Source of the DNA: Lentisphaerae bacterium RIFOXYC12_FULL_60_16
GTDB taxonomy: Bacteria; Verrucomicrobiota; Kiritimatiellia; UBA8416; YA12-FULL-60-10
DNA: 55,001 bases
Assembly: GCA_001803315.1 (NCBI GenBank)
Contig: MHBQ01000005.1
Span: 1 to 55,001, forward strand
Direction: 5' to 3'
Under the pieces are notes generated by a model, which ran no database searches, had not been told where the DNA came from, and was given only the letters and a program-made list of their open reading frames with translations. This document shows positions 7,521 through 16,509 of this stretch, in pieces. The position numbers were made by a program, and so were the translations under genes. Each line of letters starts with the position of its first letter. The first letter of the stretch is position 1.

Positions 7521-9947
7521 ATGAGCGGCAATGATTGGATGAAGCGGAATCGGCTGAAGGTCCGTGCCCTGGTTATGTTGCTGGCCGGCATGGCGGTATG
7601 CGCCGAAGCCAGGGATATACGGCTGGCCGACAAGGGTCAGGCACGGTGCGTGATCGTGGCGCCTGCCGGCTGGACCAATGATGTGGTACTGGCGGACGGT
7701 CTGCCCCAGCAGGCAGTTACCCTGTTGAAAACGCGACGAGCCATCGAACAGGATTCCGTGCGGGACCTGGCGCTGTACCTGGGGAAAATGAGCGGGACGA
7801 CGATCGATATCCTCGAGACGTTGCCGGCAGGCGACCGCCGCGTTCCCGTTTATGTCGGTTCGGCTGCCCGGGCAGTGTTTGGCCCGGCGGGTATTTCGAA
7901 GGCCGGCCTGTTCGGGTTCCGCGTCGTATCCGACCCCAAACGCGGCCTTGGGCTGTATGGCGAATCGGACGTGGGGACCAGTTACGCGATCTATGAACTG
8001 CTGCACCGGCTGGGGTGCCGCTGGTTCATGCCCACGGAGCTTGGCGAGGTGGTTCCCTCCCTGCCGACCCTGGCGGTTCCTGAGATGGACGAGAAACTGG
8101 CGCCGGCCACCATCTGGCGGTGGCGGTACAGCGGCGGGGCCGACTTCAACCGCCGCAATCGGCTTAACGGCGAGATGGGGCCCGTGGTCTGGCTGGCCCA
8201 GGGCGACGGATCGTTTCATCGGTTCTTTACCCAGGAGGAGATCGCGGCCCATCCGGACTGGTCGCACGGGGGTCATCTGCGCCTGGTTCATCCCGAAGTG
8301 GCCGACCATATCGCGGCCAAGATTCTGGCGCAGCTTGAGACCGCCTACGAACCCATGCACAAGGCGGGGCTGCGGCCTGGCTACTCGATCGTGCCGCCCG
8401 ACGGCCAGGTTCCCACCGAGGATCCGATGGCTGCCCCGCACGACCCCGAGCCGCGCGTCTGGGAGCCGGCCGCCGGCCGCTGGTCCGTCACGGACCGGTG
8501 CATTCTCATGCTCACCCGGGTTGCCCAGAAGGTGCGGGCGAAATATCCGGACGTCGCATTCGGCGACCAAGCCTACGTGAACAAGAGTTATCCTCCGGCC
8601 AAGTATCCGGTGCCGAAGGATTTCCGGATCGTCATCTGCCCGATTGATTTCAACCGGCATCATCCGCATGACTGGACGAACCACCCGAACGAATACTGGC
8701 TGCGGGACCTGGTGCAGGGCTGGAACAAGGCCGGCGCCCGGATCAACGCCTACTGGTACGGCATCAACCTGGCCGAGATCAGCGCGCCCTGCCCGTTCAT
8801 CGCCAAGTGGAGCCGGGACCTGGCGCTCCTCCTCGAGAACAACGTCGACGAGTGGGGGCCGGAATATATGAACGGCTGGGAGTCGATGATGCCGGGCTAC
8901 TATCTCTCGATCCGCATGATGTTCCATGCGTCCGAGAAGCCCGCGGACATCCTGGCCGATCTCTGGACGAAGTTCTACGGGGCGGCGGCCGAACCGATGG
9001 CCCGGTACTGGATGGGCGTCGACCGGGCATACCTCGACGCGCGTGAATACGCCGGCAGTCCGTTCGGCTACCTGAAGATCTTCAACCCTGAGGTCATGGC
9101 TACGGCCCGGGCCGACCTCAACGAGGCGCTGGCCCTCTGCCGCACGCCCATGGAGTACCGGCGGGTCAAACTGATTGACGACTCGTTCGAGCTGTTCGAG
9201 CTCTACATGAAGATGCGGCAGGACTGGGCCGCCGGGAACGTGCGCAACCTGGAGGAAGATTACGAGACCTGGGCCTGGGGTGTCCGGCACATGCAGCGGG
9301 AATACCGTGTCCCGATGAGCGGCGGCCGCTACACTCGCAACGCCTACACGGGTGACGGCTATATCCAGGGCCGGCACGGCAACCCGCAGTGGAGTGACGG
9401 CATGTACAGCCCGGGCTACAAGGACGGGGCCCGGATGGAACGCGAATACCTGCGGCACGGCAAGCCGATGATGGAGTGGAAGTGGAAACACAACCCGGAT
9501 CCGGAAGCGGATTCCCTCGCGTGGACCGTGCCGGCATTCGACGACAAGGAATGGCCCACGACCCACGTGGTGCGCGACACCTGGTCGTCGCTCGGGCATC
9601 ATCTCACGATGACGGATGCCCCGTCGGGCCGTTCCGGGCGGATGGCCTACCGTGCCGCGCAGAAGCTGGCCGCCGTGCCGGAGGGGAAGCAGGTGTTTGT
9701 GTGGATCGGTGCGACGGACGGCAGCGCCAAGCTGTTCGTCAACGGGAAGCACGTGAAATACACCGTACCGGGCAAGGGCGAGGAGCGGGATGCATTTTCC
9801 GGTTACTGCCGGCCGGCCCAGTTCAACGTGACCTCGGTGTTGTCCAATGGGGTCAACCAGTTCACCCTGCTTTGCGAACGGACCCAGCTCAACGAGCTGG
9901 GCACCGGCGGGTTGATGGGGCCGGTTGTGATCTACCGGGAGAAATAA
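7521..9947 (+). CDS. Secreted DUF4838 protein (glycosidase-like)
   Basis: About 808 aa. The start at 7521 is supported by CAGGAGG just upstream. A basic N-terminus, the hydrophobic run ALVMLLAGMAV and the AEA cleavage site indicate a signal peptide. Residues about 90-190 resemble the alpha-glucuronidase (GH67) N-terminal domain found in DUF4838 proteins (GLYGESDVGTSYAIYELLHR). The central region (about 350-560; NEYWLRDLVQGW, NAYWYGINLAEI, DEWGPEYMNGWESM) is the DUF4838 barrel. The C-terminus (about 690-800; VFVWIGATDGSAKLFVNG) looks like a galactose-binding jelly roll. Probably a polysaccharide hydrolase with unknown substrate. It follows the NAGPA-like gene in the same direction, separated by 75 bp. 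Confidence 0.85.
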   Translation: MSGNDWMKRNRLKVRALVMLLAGMAVCAEARDIRLADKGQARCVIVAPAGWTNDVVLADGLPQQAVTLLKTRRAIEQDSVRDLALYLGKMSGTTIDILETLPAGDRRVPVYVGSAARAVFGPAGISKAGLFGFRVVSDPKRGLGLYGESDVGTSYAIYELLHRLGCRWFMPTELGEVVPSLPTLAVPEMDEKLAPATIWRWRYSGGADFNRRNRLNGEMGPVVWLAQGDGSFHRFFTQEEIAAHPDWSHGGHLRLVHPEVADHIAAKILAQLETAYEPMHKAGLRPGYSIVPPDGQVPTEDPMAAPHDPEPRVWEPAAGRWSVTDRCILMLTRVAQKVRAKYPDVAFGDQAYVNKSYPPAKYPVPKDFRIVICPIDFNRHHPHDWTNHPNEYWLRDLVQGWNKAGARINAYWYGINLAEISAPCPFIAKWSRDLALLLENNVDEWGPEYMNGWESMMPGYYLSIRMMFHASEKPADILADLWTKFYGAAAEPMARYWMGVDRAYLDAREYAGSPFGYLKIFNPEVMATARADLNEALALCRTPMEYRRVKLIDDSFELFELYMKMRQDWAAGNVRNLEEDYETWAWGVRHMQREYRVPMSGGRYTRNAYTGDGYIQGRHGNPQWSDGMYSPGYKDGARMEREYLRHGKPMMEWKWKHNPDPEADSLAWTVPAFDDKEWPTTHVVRDTWSSLGHHLTMTDAPSGRSGRMAYRAAQKLAAVPEGKQVFVWIGATDGSAKLFVNGKHVKYTVPGKGEERDAFSGYCRPAQFNVTSVLSNGVNQFTLLCERTQLNELGTGGLMGPVVIYREK

Positions 9948-9966
9948 GCCGTCCGTCTGGTCCGGA

Positions 9967-9991
9967 TGGCCGGTCGTGTGATGAAACGGCC
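9967..9991. repeat. Partial copy of the 16.2-kb intergenic repeat
   Basis: TGGCCGGTCGTGTGATGAAAC right after the DUF4838 stop resembles 16215-16235 at nearly all positions. It can also form a weak GGCCG/CGGCC hairpin, but no T-tract follows, so it is listed as a repeat and not as a terminator. Confidence 0.5.
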
Positions 9992-10028
9992 GGCGACGGG
10001 GCGGGTTGGAGTGTTCCCTCGTGATCCG

Positions 10029-11060
10029 TTATCGGATTGCGAAAAGGGTGCCTTGGAATTGAGGCCCGAGGGATCGGGCGCGGAAGGCGTCGAAGAATAC
10101 CGTTCGATCCCCCCCGCCCGTGCAGAATGTCTGGAATGTGAGCCGTGCCGTGGTTCCTGTGGAGACGCATTCGAACGATCGTTTTACCCAGGTGTAGCCC
10201 ACCGTGTAGTTGGTACCCCCCAGCAGGGTGACCCCGTCCATCATCACCCGGAAATCGTTCAGGGAACCGCTCCGGTTACACGCATAGAACGATACGTCAT
10301 ACTTCCACTTTCGCCGGAGTTCCCGCAGGGTCATCGTGTAACTGCCGGCAAACTGCATCCGGAGTTGGGAGTAAGGCGTATAGGGCGGGACGCCGTACCC
10401 GGGATCTTCGGATGTATAGGTGGGCGACCCGCTGATGGCCACGGGAAAGATATCGACCATCGGCGTGACGGGATTGGTGGTGGAGAGGATCTGCAGGTTG
10501 TCCAGCAGGACGGTATTGTCGGCGGCGGACGGGTTCTCAAATTGGATGGTGACGTTGGTGGATGCCGCCTGGAAGACATAGGAGGTGTAGTTGACAAATG
10601 AACCGCTATGCTTGCCCCCGGTGTCGCCCCACACGATATACCCGCCGGCCGTGATGCGCAACCACCCCTCCGGGGTTCCGCTGAGTCGGGAATTTCCCTG
10701 CCAGACAATCACATAGTTCTGCCCCGGGGTGAACCCGTTGACGGTCTGTGAGATTCTGCGCCCCTGGCGCATGCCCACAATCTGGGAGGTGTATCCGGAC
10801 CCGGTTGTGAAGGCGTCGTTGGTGTAATACATGACGCCTGCTTCACCGCTGCCGCTCAAGGTCCATCCGGACAGGGGAGTCTTGAACGTGTTGAGGACCG
10901 TATTGTAGGCGGGGCCGTTGTCTTCGAAGCCGGGGTTGGTGAAAGCCGGAGCGGCGTTGGCGAATGCACCGGTTGCCAGCCAGAGGCAGGCGACCGCCAC
11001 GGTCAGCCGGCTACCTTCAGCGGGATTTTGTCCATAGCGAGAAATGGGCCGACAATTCAC
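10029..11060 (-). CDS. Secreted protein with two carbohydrate-binding-like domains
   Basis: 343 aa with a hydrophobic segment (TVAVACLWLATGAF) and Ala-rich cleavage region near residue 37, so probably exported. Two beta-sandwich-like regions follow. Residues about 38-195 start FTNPGFEDNG and end TVLLDNLQIL, and about 205-343 contain VFFDAFRARS; both are typical of galactose-binding or DUF642-like jelly rolls. The start is GTG at 11058-11060 with GCAGGAG five bases upstream. It is divergent from the AraC-type regulator with only 63 bp between start codons, so that regulator is the natural candidate to control it. No catalytic motif is seen; a glycan-binding role is inference. Confidence 0.7.
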   Translation of the reverse strand: MNCRPISRYGQNPAEGSRLTVAVACLWLATGAFANAAPAFTNPGFEDNGPAYNTVLNTFKTPLSGWTLSGSGEAGVMYYTNDAFTTGSGYTSQIVGMRQGRRISQTVNGFTPGQNYVIVWQGNSRLSGTPEGWLRITAGGYIVWGDTGGKHSGSFVNYTSYVFQAASTNVTIQFENPSAADNTVLLDNLQILSTTNPVTPMVDIFPVAISGSPTYTSEDPGYGVPPYTPYSQLRMQFAGSYTMTLRELRRKWKYDVSFYACNRSGSLNDFRVMMDGVTLLGGTNYTVGYTWVKRSFECVSTGTTARLTFQTFCTGGGDRTVFFDAFRARSLGPQFQGTLFAIR

Positions 11061-11080
11061 GGTACTCCTGCTTTCACCAT

Positions 11081-11115
11081 CTATTATCTTGCAAATACGA
11101 ATTTGATAAAATAGC
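11081..11115. promoter_or_regulatory. AT-rich palindrome between divergent genes (candidate operator/promoter)
   Basis: The short divergent gap carries a perfect CAAAT-ACGA-ATTTG palindrome (11092-11105) inside a wider imperfect dyad (CTATTATC ... GATAAAATAG). It is strikingly AT-rich against the GC-rich surroundings. On the minus strand TTTATC and GATAAT are spaced 16 bp and could be a sigma-70-type promoter for the lectin-like gene. Binding by the adjacent AraC-type protein is inferred from position only. Confidence 0.45.
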
Positions 11116-11123
11116 AGAAAGTA

Positions 11124-11954
11124 GTGTACGATACAAATAACGGCATGAATAGTAATGTTCCAATCCGCTATACGGCCCAGCTGGACGGAGTCTATTTCTT
11201 CCGGTCAACGAAGGAACGCAAGGTGAGCCGGCGCGAGGGTGAGCCGGCGATGGTGATCGTCATGCTCGGCGGCATCTATTCCGCACTATGGAAAACGCAA
11301 CGGATTACGGCGAAAGGCGGTGATGTGGTGTGCTGGCACCAGGGGGACCTGCGGATTGAGGAGAACGATCCCGCCCAGCCGACGCGGTGCCTGGTGCTGA
11401 ATATACGCTGGAAGGACCATCCGGAATCGCTGCCCCGGGTGGTCCGGGATGCTGCCGGTCTCATGCGGATGCTTGCACTCCGGATTTTCGCCATGACCAA
11501 GGATCCGCTTCCTTCGCCGGTCGAATCATGGAATGTCTATCTTCACGCGCTGCTGGCCGAGTATGTCAGGATGAGCCTGCACCGGGCCAAAAGCCTGCTC
11601 GACCGGGTCAACCAGTGTCTCGAGGAACATTTGGCGGAACCGTTTACGTTGATAGACATGGCCCGTTGGATAGGATTGGAACGGCATTATTTTGGACAAC
11701 GGTTCAAACGGGAAACCGGGATGAGCCCCATGCGTTATGTGCGTGCCCAGCGCGTACAACATGCGCTGGGATACCTGGCGACCTCCCCGAGCTGGACCCT
11801 TCGCAAAATCGCACCCCGGATTGGCGTTCCGGATGAAATCCAGTTGCGGCGCCTGATCCGGCAATACACGGGCTTGGGTATTCGTGACCTTAAAGGCAGG
11901 ATCCCGCCTGAAGAAATCCTGCCCTTTGCCCAGTCGCTCACCCGGTGGACATAA
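11124..11954 (+). CDS. AraC-family transcriptional regulator
   Basis: 276 aa. An N-terminal cupin-like sensing region (about residues 10-105; GEPAMVIVMLGGIYSALW, GGDVVCWHQGDL) is followed by a C-terminal double helix-turn-helix (about 165-265; FTLIDMARWIGLERHYFGQRFKRETGMSPMRYV in outline), typical of AraC regulators of sugar utilisation. GTG at 11124 gives the longest form; ATG at 11145 is a possible shorter start. It is divergent from the lectin-like secreted protein and close to several glycan-degrading genes, so it probably activates such genes in response to a sugar. The second helix-turn-helix departs from the consensus (IGVPDEIQLRRLIRQYTG) but keeps the overall pattern. Confidence 0.9.
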   Translation: MYDTNNGMNSNVPIRYTAQLDGVYFFRSTKERKVSRREGEPAMVIVMLGGIYSALWKTQRITAKGGDVVCWHQGDLRIEENDPAQPTRCLVLNIRWKDHPESLPRVVRDAAGLMRMLALRIFAMTKDPLPSPVESWNVYLHALLAEYVRMSLHRAKSLLDRVNQCLEEHLAEPFTLIDMARWIGLERHYFGQRFKRETGMSPMRYVRAQRVQHALGYLATSPSWTLRKIAPRIGVPDEIQLRRLIRQYTGLGIRDLKGRIPPEEILPFAQSLTRWT

Positions 11955-12090
11955 ACTGTCCCGGGATCATAATCGCGATCCTTTCAAAAGGGTGGTGATG
12001 CGGGATAGTTGCCGGACTGAAGCCTCTGCCATGGAACCATCCTGGAAGGTGATGCCGCCAGCCAGTCGGTGTTGGCCCTGTGATAATCAC

Positions 12091-12411
12091 TCATGGCCGG
12101 ATGGCGGTTGCCAGGAAGAGGGGATAGGTCCGGGTGGTCCCGTCGGGGAGCATGCGGGGCATTTCGCAGACGTCGGTGACGGAAACGGATTGGAAGCCGG
12201 CGGATGCAAGCTGTTCACGAATCCAGGTCCGGTCAAACCCGCGATGGTGGACACCGGTGGGGTCGGAGTGGAACGAGCCATCCTCGGTGTCGAGATCGGC
12301 AACCGCCAGGCGTCCGCCGGGGACCAGCAAGGTGAAACTGTGGCGGAGAACGGCGGGGACATCCCGGACATGGTGCAGGGTCATGGAAGATACCAGGGCG
12401 GAATCATAGAT
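12091..12411 (-). pseudogene. Truncated class I SAM methyltransferase (C-terminal remnant)
   Basis: About 105 codons resembling the C-terminal half of a SAM-dependent methyltransferase: SSMTLHHV (motif after the acidic loop), LLVPGGRLAVADLD (post-III strand), ASAGF and a closing FLATAIRP. The N-terminal nucleotide-binding GxGxG half is missing. The reading frame runs upstream into a low-complexity GGGGCCTGGGGC stretch and a class-a dispersed repeat (12485-12520), where homology stops. It is most likely a gene broken by deletion or repeat insertion. Confidence 0.65.
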
Positions 12412-12484
12412 GCGCAGGAAACCGGATGGCAATGCAGGAATTGCGGGCCTGGGGCCTGGGGCATGGGGAGGGATGGGAACGGAG

Positions 12485-12520
12485 TGCATGGAGGGCGAAT
12501 GTCCTCGTGAGCCGTCCGAG
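12485..12520. repeat. Class-a dispersed repeat (GGAGGGCGA...GAGCCGTC), copy 1
   Basis: TGGAGGGCGAATGTCCTCGTGAGCCGTC. Relatives lie at 13984-14016, 16462-16496 and, reversed and diverged, 2722-2748. A looser relative lies at about 17552-17610. Confidence 0.6.
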
Positions 12521-12543
12521 TTCCCCCCGTCAAGGCGGTGGTG

Positions 12544-13725
12544 TCAGGCCAGGCGTGAGAGGAAATCATCCGGCAGGCGGGCGGCGAAGACGTGGCAGAT
12601 GCCGGTACGGTTGCTGTTGTAAATGACGCGGGAGTTGTCGGCGGTGAAATAGGCGTGCGGATGGGTGCAGGCTGCGCCGCCGCCTTCCGCACCGCAATCG
12701 GCCACCAGGGTGGCGTGGCGACCGCTTTGAAGATCGCCGACCACCAGCTCGATGGGGCCGGGCAGGCCATGGCCATACGAATCACAGACAAAGTATCGGC
12801 CGCACCTTGACACGTTGACATGGTTGAAGAGGTGTTCCGGCGCCTTGAAGACAGACGGTGCGGCATCGTCCGGGCCGGCGGTGATGAAGTTGCCGCCGGG
12901 ATGGCGGGGGTCGTGAAGGTTCCCGCGCGCCACCGCTTCCCTGCGGTACACCATGCCCGGCCAGTTCACCGCAAGGCCGATGCGGCCCGTACCGGCGATC
13001 CAGGCGGCATGGCCGCATGAATTGGCCGTGTGCGGCGGACCGACGGGCAGCGGGCGTTCAACGCCGGTTTCCGTGTCGATGTAGAAGTGCGTGACGGAAA
13101 CGTTATCGCGGATCCAATGCCCGGATTTCGGGTCAAATCGCTGTCCGCGATTCACCTGTACCAGGAGTTCCCGCCCATGCACCGGGTTGCACTGCAGATG
13201 GCTGAGCGGTTCCACGCTCTGGTACAGGATCCGGTGGGTACGGGCCGGCAGGTCCACGCGGATCACGGCAAAGGTGTTGTCGGGTAGACGCAGGCTGCCG
13301 AACAGGTAGCGGTGATCCGGCGTCACGGATTGAAGTGAAATCGAGGCGGGCAAGTCCCAATGGGTGATGATGATCTGCTTCTCCAGGGTTGCCAGGTCCA
13401 CGCGGACCAGTTCGCCGTTGGGGCGCAGGTAGTAGAGCAGGCCGGACCATGAGGAGGTGGCGAGGAAGTTACTGCTGACCACGGGTTCCAGGGAAGCCAC
13501 GCGCAGGCGCGGAATGTCGGCTACGCAAAGTTCGTAGGGTGGCACGCGCGGGTCGGGGCTCGGCGCCCGCGTGACGGCCACACGTGTGCCATCCGGGGTG
13601 GTATACGGCTGTTCGCAATAGATGTTGATGTTGGAGAGGGGACGGGTGGTCAACCGTGTGATGTGTGCGCCGCTGACCGGATCATCGTCGAGGTCCATGC
13701 CTTCAGCGTCCCAGTAAATTGCCAT
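12544..13725 (-). CDS. Oligogalacturonate lyase-like beta-propeller (PL22 family)
   Basis: 393 aa, the size of PL22 oligogalacturonide lyases, which cleave short unsaturated pectin fragments by beta-elimination in the cytoplasm. No signal peptide is seen. Repeated blade segments (SVTPDHRYLFGSLR, VNVSRCGRYFVCD, FTADNSRVIYNSNRTG) and the C-terminal THPHAYF are typical. His302, His355 and His357 are candidates for the Mn-binding histidines. The Gln usually found three residues before that HxH appears to be Ala here, so activity or specificity may differ. It is divergent from the heparinase-like lyase across a 362-bp gap. An alternative reading is a generic TolB-like propeller. Confidence 0.65.
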   Translation of the reverse strand: MAIYWDAEGMDLDDDPVSGAHITRLTTRPLSNINIYCEQPYTTPDGTRVAVTRAPSPDPRVPPYELCVADIPRLRVASLEPVVSSNFLATSSWSGLLYYLRPNGELVRVDLATLEKQIIITHWDLPASISLQSVTPDHRYLFGSLRLPDNTFAVIRVDLPARTHRILYQSVEPLSHLQCNPVHGRELLVQVNRGQRFDPKSGHWIRDNVSVTHFYIDTETGVERPLPVGPPHTANSCGHAAWIAGTGRIGLAVNWPGMVYRREAVARGNLHDPRHPGGNFITAGPDDAAPSVFKAPEHLFNHVNVSRCGRYFVCDSYGHGLPGPIELVVGDLQSGRHATLVADCGAEGGGAACTHPHAYFTADNSRVIYNSNRTGICHVFAARLPDDFLSRLA

Positions 13726-13849
13726 GTGCGCCTCCGTGAAGACCGTTTCGGAACCGTATTCGTATGACGGAAACCGTTGCAGAAAAGCGGATCAAAGGCA
13801 AGGATGAGCGTGATTCCCCGCCAGCACCGCAGGGAGCGGGGCGCGGGGG

Positions 13850-13866
13850 GATGGGGAAGTATTCAG
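13850..13866. repeat. GGGGAAGT-TTCAG dispersed motif, copy 2
   Basis: GATGGGGAAGTATTCAG, one base different from the copy at 4467-4483. Confidence 0.65.
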
Positions 13867-13983
13867 AGGTCCGTGTTCAGTATACACGTGACGGGCTCCG
13901 GATGTTTCGTTATTGATGCAGGCTGATGGTGTGGTGGAGGCTGGAAGCCACGGTTCCTGGAAGAACCGGATACGGAACGAAGC

Positions 13984-14016
13984 GCATGGAGGGGCGAGCT
14001 CCCGCGAGCCCGTCGG
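13984..14016. repeat. Class-a dispersed repeat, copy 2
   Basis: TGGAGGGGCGAGCTCCCGCG followed by AGCCCGTCGG. It lies in the leader of the heparinase-like gene; the following bases to about 14050 include GGAGCTCCGCCCTCCA, which can pair back with the start of the repeat. Confidence 0.6.
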
Positions 14017-14087
14017 GGAACGGCGTCTCTGGAGCTCCGCCCTCCAGGGGGAAGGGCAGAGAGACGAGCCGTGTAGAGAGGAGTCTT

Positions 14088-16208
14088 ATGAACCTGTCCA
14101 AGGGACTGCTGGCCGGAGTGTCGATGGATGAGCTGAAGCGGCGCATGGTTACGCCGCCGTATCAGGATTACTGGCAGCACCTGACCCGGCGATGGCGCGA
14201 GGTGGCTGACTGGGAGGAACAAACCGGCCGGATCGTGAACATCGGGTCCTGTGCCGGGGGGCAGGTGACGTGGCTGGTACGCGAAGCGGCACTTGAACAC
14301 GTGCTGACCGGAGACCGGAAGGCCCTGGACTATGTCGGCAAACAGATCGACAAACTGGCGGACATCGTGCTGCATCATCCGGAAAACTGGAAACAACGGG
14401 AACACCCCTACTGGTCGGAATCGCACGTTTGCCTGGCGGCCGATATGTGCCGCGCCTCGCTGGATGCGCGCAGGCTTGATGATTTGAAACGGATGGTCCG
14501 CGAGAAATTCCTGGAAGCGCCGTTCATCGGGTGGAACGCCCATGACCGGTACCTGTCCGGGCACAACATGACGGTGACCGAACAGGTCTGTGCGGGCATC
14601 TGTGCGCTGACCTGGGGTGAGGATGCTGGCCGCGCCGACTGGGCGGAGGTGGTGGATCGCGCCATCGAATCCGCACGGCTGTATTGCCGGTATTCCCTGG
14701 ACCGTGCCGGGTACGGGTTTGAAGGCACGATGTATGCCTATGTGCCGCTCGATACGATCTATCTGTTCGCGCAAATGCTGTTGCAGAACGGCCGGGAAAA
14801 CCTGTTTGAGACCATCCCGGAATTGAAGACCTATCCGGAAGCCATCCGGTCCCTGTTGTTTCCCGACCGGATCGGGCTGACCCCGCTGGCCGATGGTGGA
14901 ATCCTCAACCCGAAATCCTATGCCTGGCTGTTGTTGACCGCGCGGCATTACCACCGGCCGGAGGATCTCGGGCTCTGGTACGAATACCGCGGGCCGGGAC
15001 GGGGAGCCGATCCGTGGCCCAACAACAACCCGCGCTGTTTCTGGCCGGATACCGGCGCGACCGGTCCGGTCCGGCGGGACGGGTGGGGGCACAACCTGCT
15101 GCCGTTCCTCTGGTGGGATGCCGCCGCGCCGATGATTCCCGTGGCGGATTCGAAGCAACCGTTGAGCCGGTATAGTCCCGGCACGGAACTGGCCTTGTTC
15201 CGGACCAGTTGGAGCCGGGATGCGGTCTATGTGAATTTCAGCGGGCAGGGCCGGGGTCATGTGGCGCTGGATCATGCGCACAACGATGGCGGGCATTTCA
15301 CGATCTTTGCGCATGGTGAATACCTGGCCATCGACACCGGGTACTGGAACAAGTACGAGGATCATCACAGTGTTCCGCTGATCGAGGGCCAGGGGTCATT
15401 CAACCGGACGGGCGACGAACCACGCCGGTGGCATTATGCCGGACGGCTGACGGGGTTCCAGCAGCATGCCCTGCTGGATCATGTCATGGCCGATCTGGCC
15501 CATCCGCGCAACTGCGTCTGGGCGGACCGCCACCTGTTGTTCATCCGGTACGGTGACGATGACGCCTATATCGTCCTGGTGGACGATTTTAACCCGGACC
15601 ATGCCGTGCATTCCTACCAGTGGCAACTGCAGGCCCATCCCGACAGTGCGATCAGGATCAGCGGACCGCGTACGGCGGTAATTGAAAAACCGAAGGCGCG
15701 GTTGGAGATAACCTTCCTGTCGCCGTTGGCAACCGATTTCCCCGCGTGTCCGCACAGCCTGGAGGTACGGACGGACTTTGTCTATGGCGCCAATGTCAAG
15801 CAAGCCGGCGATGAGGTGCCGGAGGATCATCCGGTCTGGAAGAGTCTCGGCGCCTATACCCGGGACCAGGCCCGGGAAATCAAGAGCGACTTGAGCTACA
15901 CCACCTGGTACCGGCCGCGGCTGGTGGCTGAACAGAAGGGACCGAACTTCCAGTTGATGACGGTCATCGTGCCGCGCCGGACCGGTGTGCCGTCGCTGGC
16001 CGTGCGGGACCGTACCGCCAAGCGGGTGCTCCGGGCCGATGTGAAGGGGGAGGGGTTCACCGACACCATCATTTCCGCGCGGGACCACGGACGGGTGACG
16101 TTTGACGATGTGCGGGGTTATGCCGACCTGGCCGTGATCCGGCGGGATGCGGGGGGACGGGTGGTTGCGCAGTGGACGCTGGGCGGTGAAACGCTGGACT
16201 GCCGGTGA
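14088..16208 (+). CDS. Heparinase II/III-family polysaccharide lyase-like protein
   Basis: 706 aa with an N-terminal alpha/alpha toroid (about residues 1-340; WSESHVCLAADM, SGHNMTVTEQ) and a C-terminal beta-sandwich. DHAHNDGGHFTIFAHGEYL, about residues 392-410, fits the HxHxDxxxFxxxxxGxxL signature of this superfamily, which cleaves uronic-acid-containing polysaccharides by beta-elimination. ATG at 14088 is preceded by AGAGGAG at good spacing; an open frame upstream lies in repeat sequence and is not counted. No clear signal peptide, so it may be cytoplasmic. Together with the PL22-like gene it suggests uronate polysaccharide use. Substrate unknown. Confidence 0.8.
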   Translation: MNLSKGLLAGVSMDELKRRMVTPPYQDYWQHLTRRWREVADWEEQTGRIVNIGSCAGGQVTWLVREAALEHVLTGDRKALDYVGKQIDKLADIVLHHPENWKQREHPYWSESHVCLAADMCRASLDARRLDDLKRMVREKFLEAPFIGWNAHDRYLSGHNMTVTEQVCAGICALTWGEDAGRADWAEVVDRAIESARLYCRYSLDRAGYGFEGTMYAYVPLDTIYLFAQMLLQNGRENLFETIPELKTYPEAIRSLLFPDRIGLTPLADGGILNPKSYAWLLLTARHYHRPEDLGLWYEYRGPGRGADPWPNNNPRCFWPDTGATGPVRRDGWGHNLLPFLWWDAAAPMIPVADSKQPLSRYSPGTELALFRTSWSRDAVYVNFSGQGRGHVALDHAHNDGGHFTIFAHGEYLAIDTGYWNKYEDHHSVPLIEGQGSFNRTGDEPRRWHYAGRLTGFQQHALLDHVMADLAHPRNCVWADRHLLFIRYGDDDAYIVLVDDFNPDHAVHSYQWQLQAHPDSAIRISGPRTAVIEKPKARLEITFLSPLATDFPACPHSLEVRTDFVYGANVKQAGDEVPEDHPVWKSLGAYTRDQAREIKSDLSYTTWYRPRLVAEQKGPNFQLMTVIVPRRTGVPSLAVRDRTAKRVLRADVKGEGFTDTIISARDHGRVTFDDVRGYADLAVIRRDAGGRVVAQWTLGGETLDCR

Positions 16209-16209
16209 C

Positions 16210-16393
16210 GGTGGTGGCAGGTCGTATGATGAAACAACGGGCTTCCATTTCGGGGCAAGCGGCTTCGCGTGATATGGCCCCATCCGCGGCGTTGTCGCCA
16301 TCGGCGCATACCAGGAGTATGGCGCCGACGGCTCCGCCTTGCGGCTGGAGCCATCTGACGCGAAGCCGTTGCCCTTTTCGAAATGGAAGCCCG
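16210..16393. repeat. Composite inverted-repeat element, copy 1
   Basis: Arms at about 16237-16270 and 16358-16393 are inverted copies of each other with a few changes: GCTTCCATTTCGGGGCAAGC pairs with the arm GCCGTTGCCC-TTTTCGAAATGGAAGC. Inside is a second hairpin, GGCGCATAC-CAGGA-GTATGGCGCC (16296-16320). The element looks like a small palindromic mobile unit. Confidence 0.75.
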
Positions 16394-16461
16394 GGTTTAC
16401 CTCGCGGTCCGGGCGAGTACGCCGGCACCGCGATGGAATATGGAAAAGATTGTGCGAAGCA

Positions 16462-16496
16462 CTGGTAGGGCGAGCTGTCCCTAGCGAGCCGTCTGG
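16462..16496. repeat. Class-a dispersed repeat, copy 3
   Basis: GGTAGGGCGAGCTGTCCCTA followed by GCGAGCCGTCTGG. It has the GGCGAGC ... GCGAGCCG layout of the other copies. Confidence 0.6.
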
Positions 16497-16509
16497 GCCA
16501 GTCCGGGTT

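Larger units (their letters stand above)
13726..14087. other. Divergent intergenic region with dispersed repeats
   Basis: 362 bp between two divergent lyase-type genes, so it must hold both promoters; none could be assigned firmly. It contains a GGGGAAGT motif (13850-13866) and a class-a repeat (13984-14016) followed by an inverted continuation to about 14050. No coding signal was found. Confidence 0.55.

Noticed and set aside
7350-9752. An 800-codon open frame antisense to the DUF4838 gene
   Set aside because: It has no recognisable domain and is a by-product of GC-rich codon use in the real gene, which has a signal peptide, ribosome site and family motifs.
9968-9991. Rho-independent terminator after the DUF4838 gene
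   Set aside because: The stem is only five base pairs with a long loop and no T-run, and the sequence matches a repeat elsewhere.
13863-15368. A 500-codon antisense frame over the heparinase-like gene
   Set aside because: Composition is Pro/Arg/His-rich with no domain; the plus-strand gene has clear lyase motifs.
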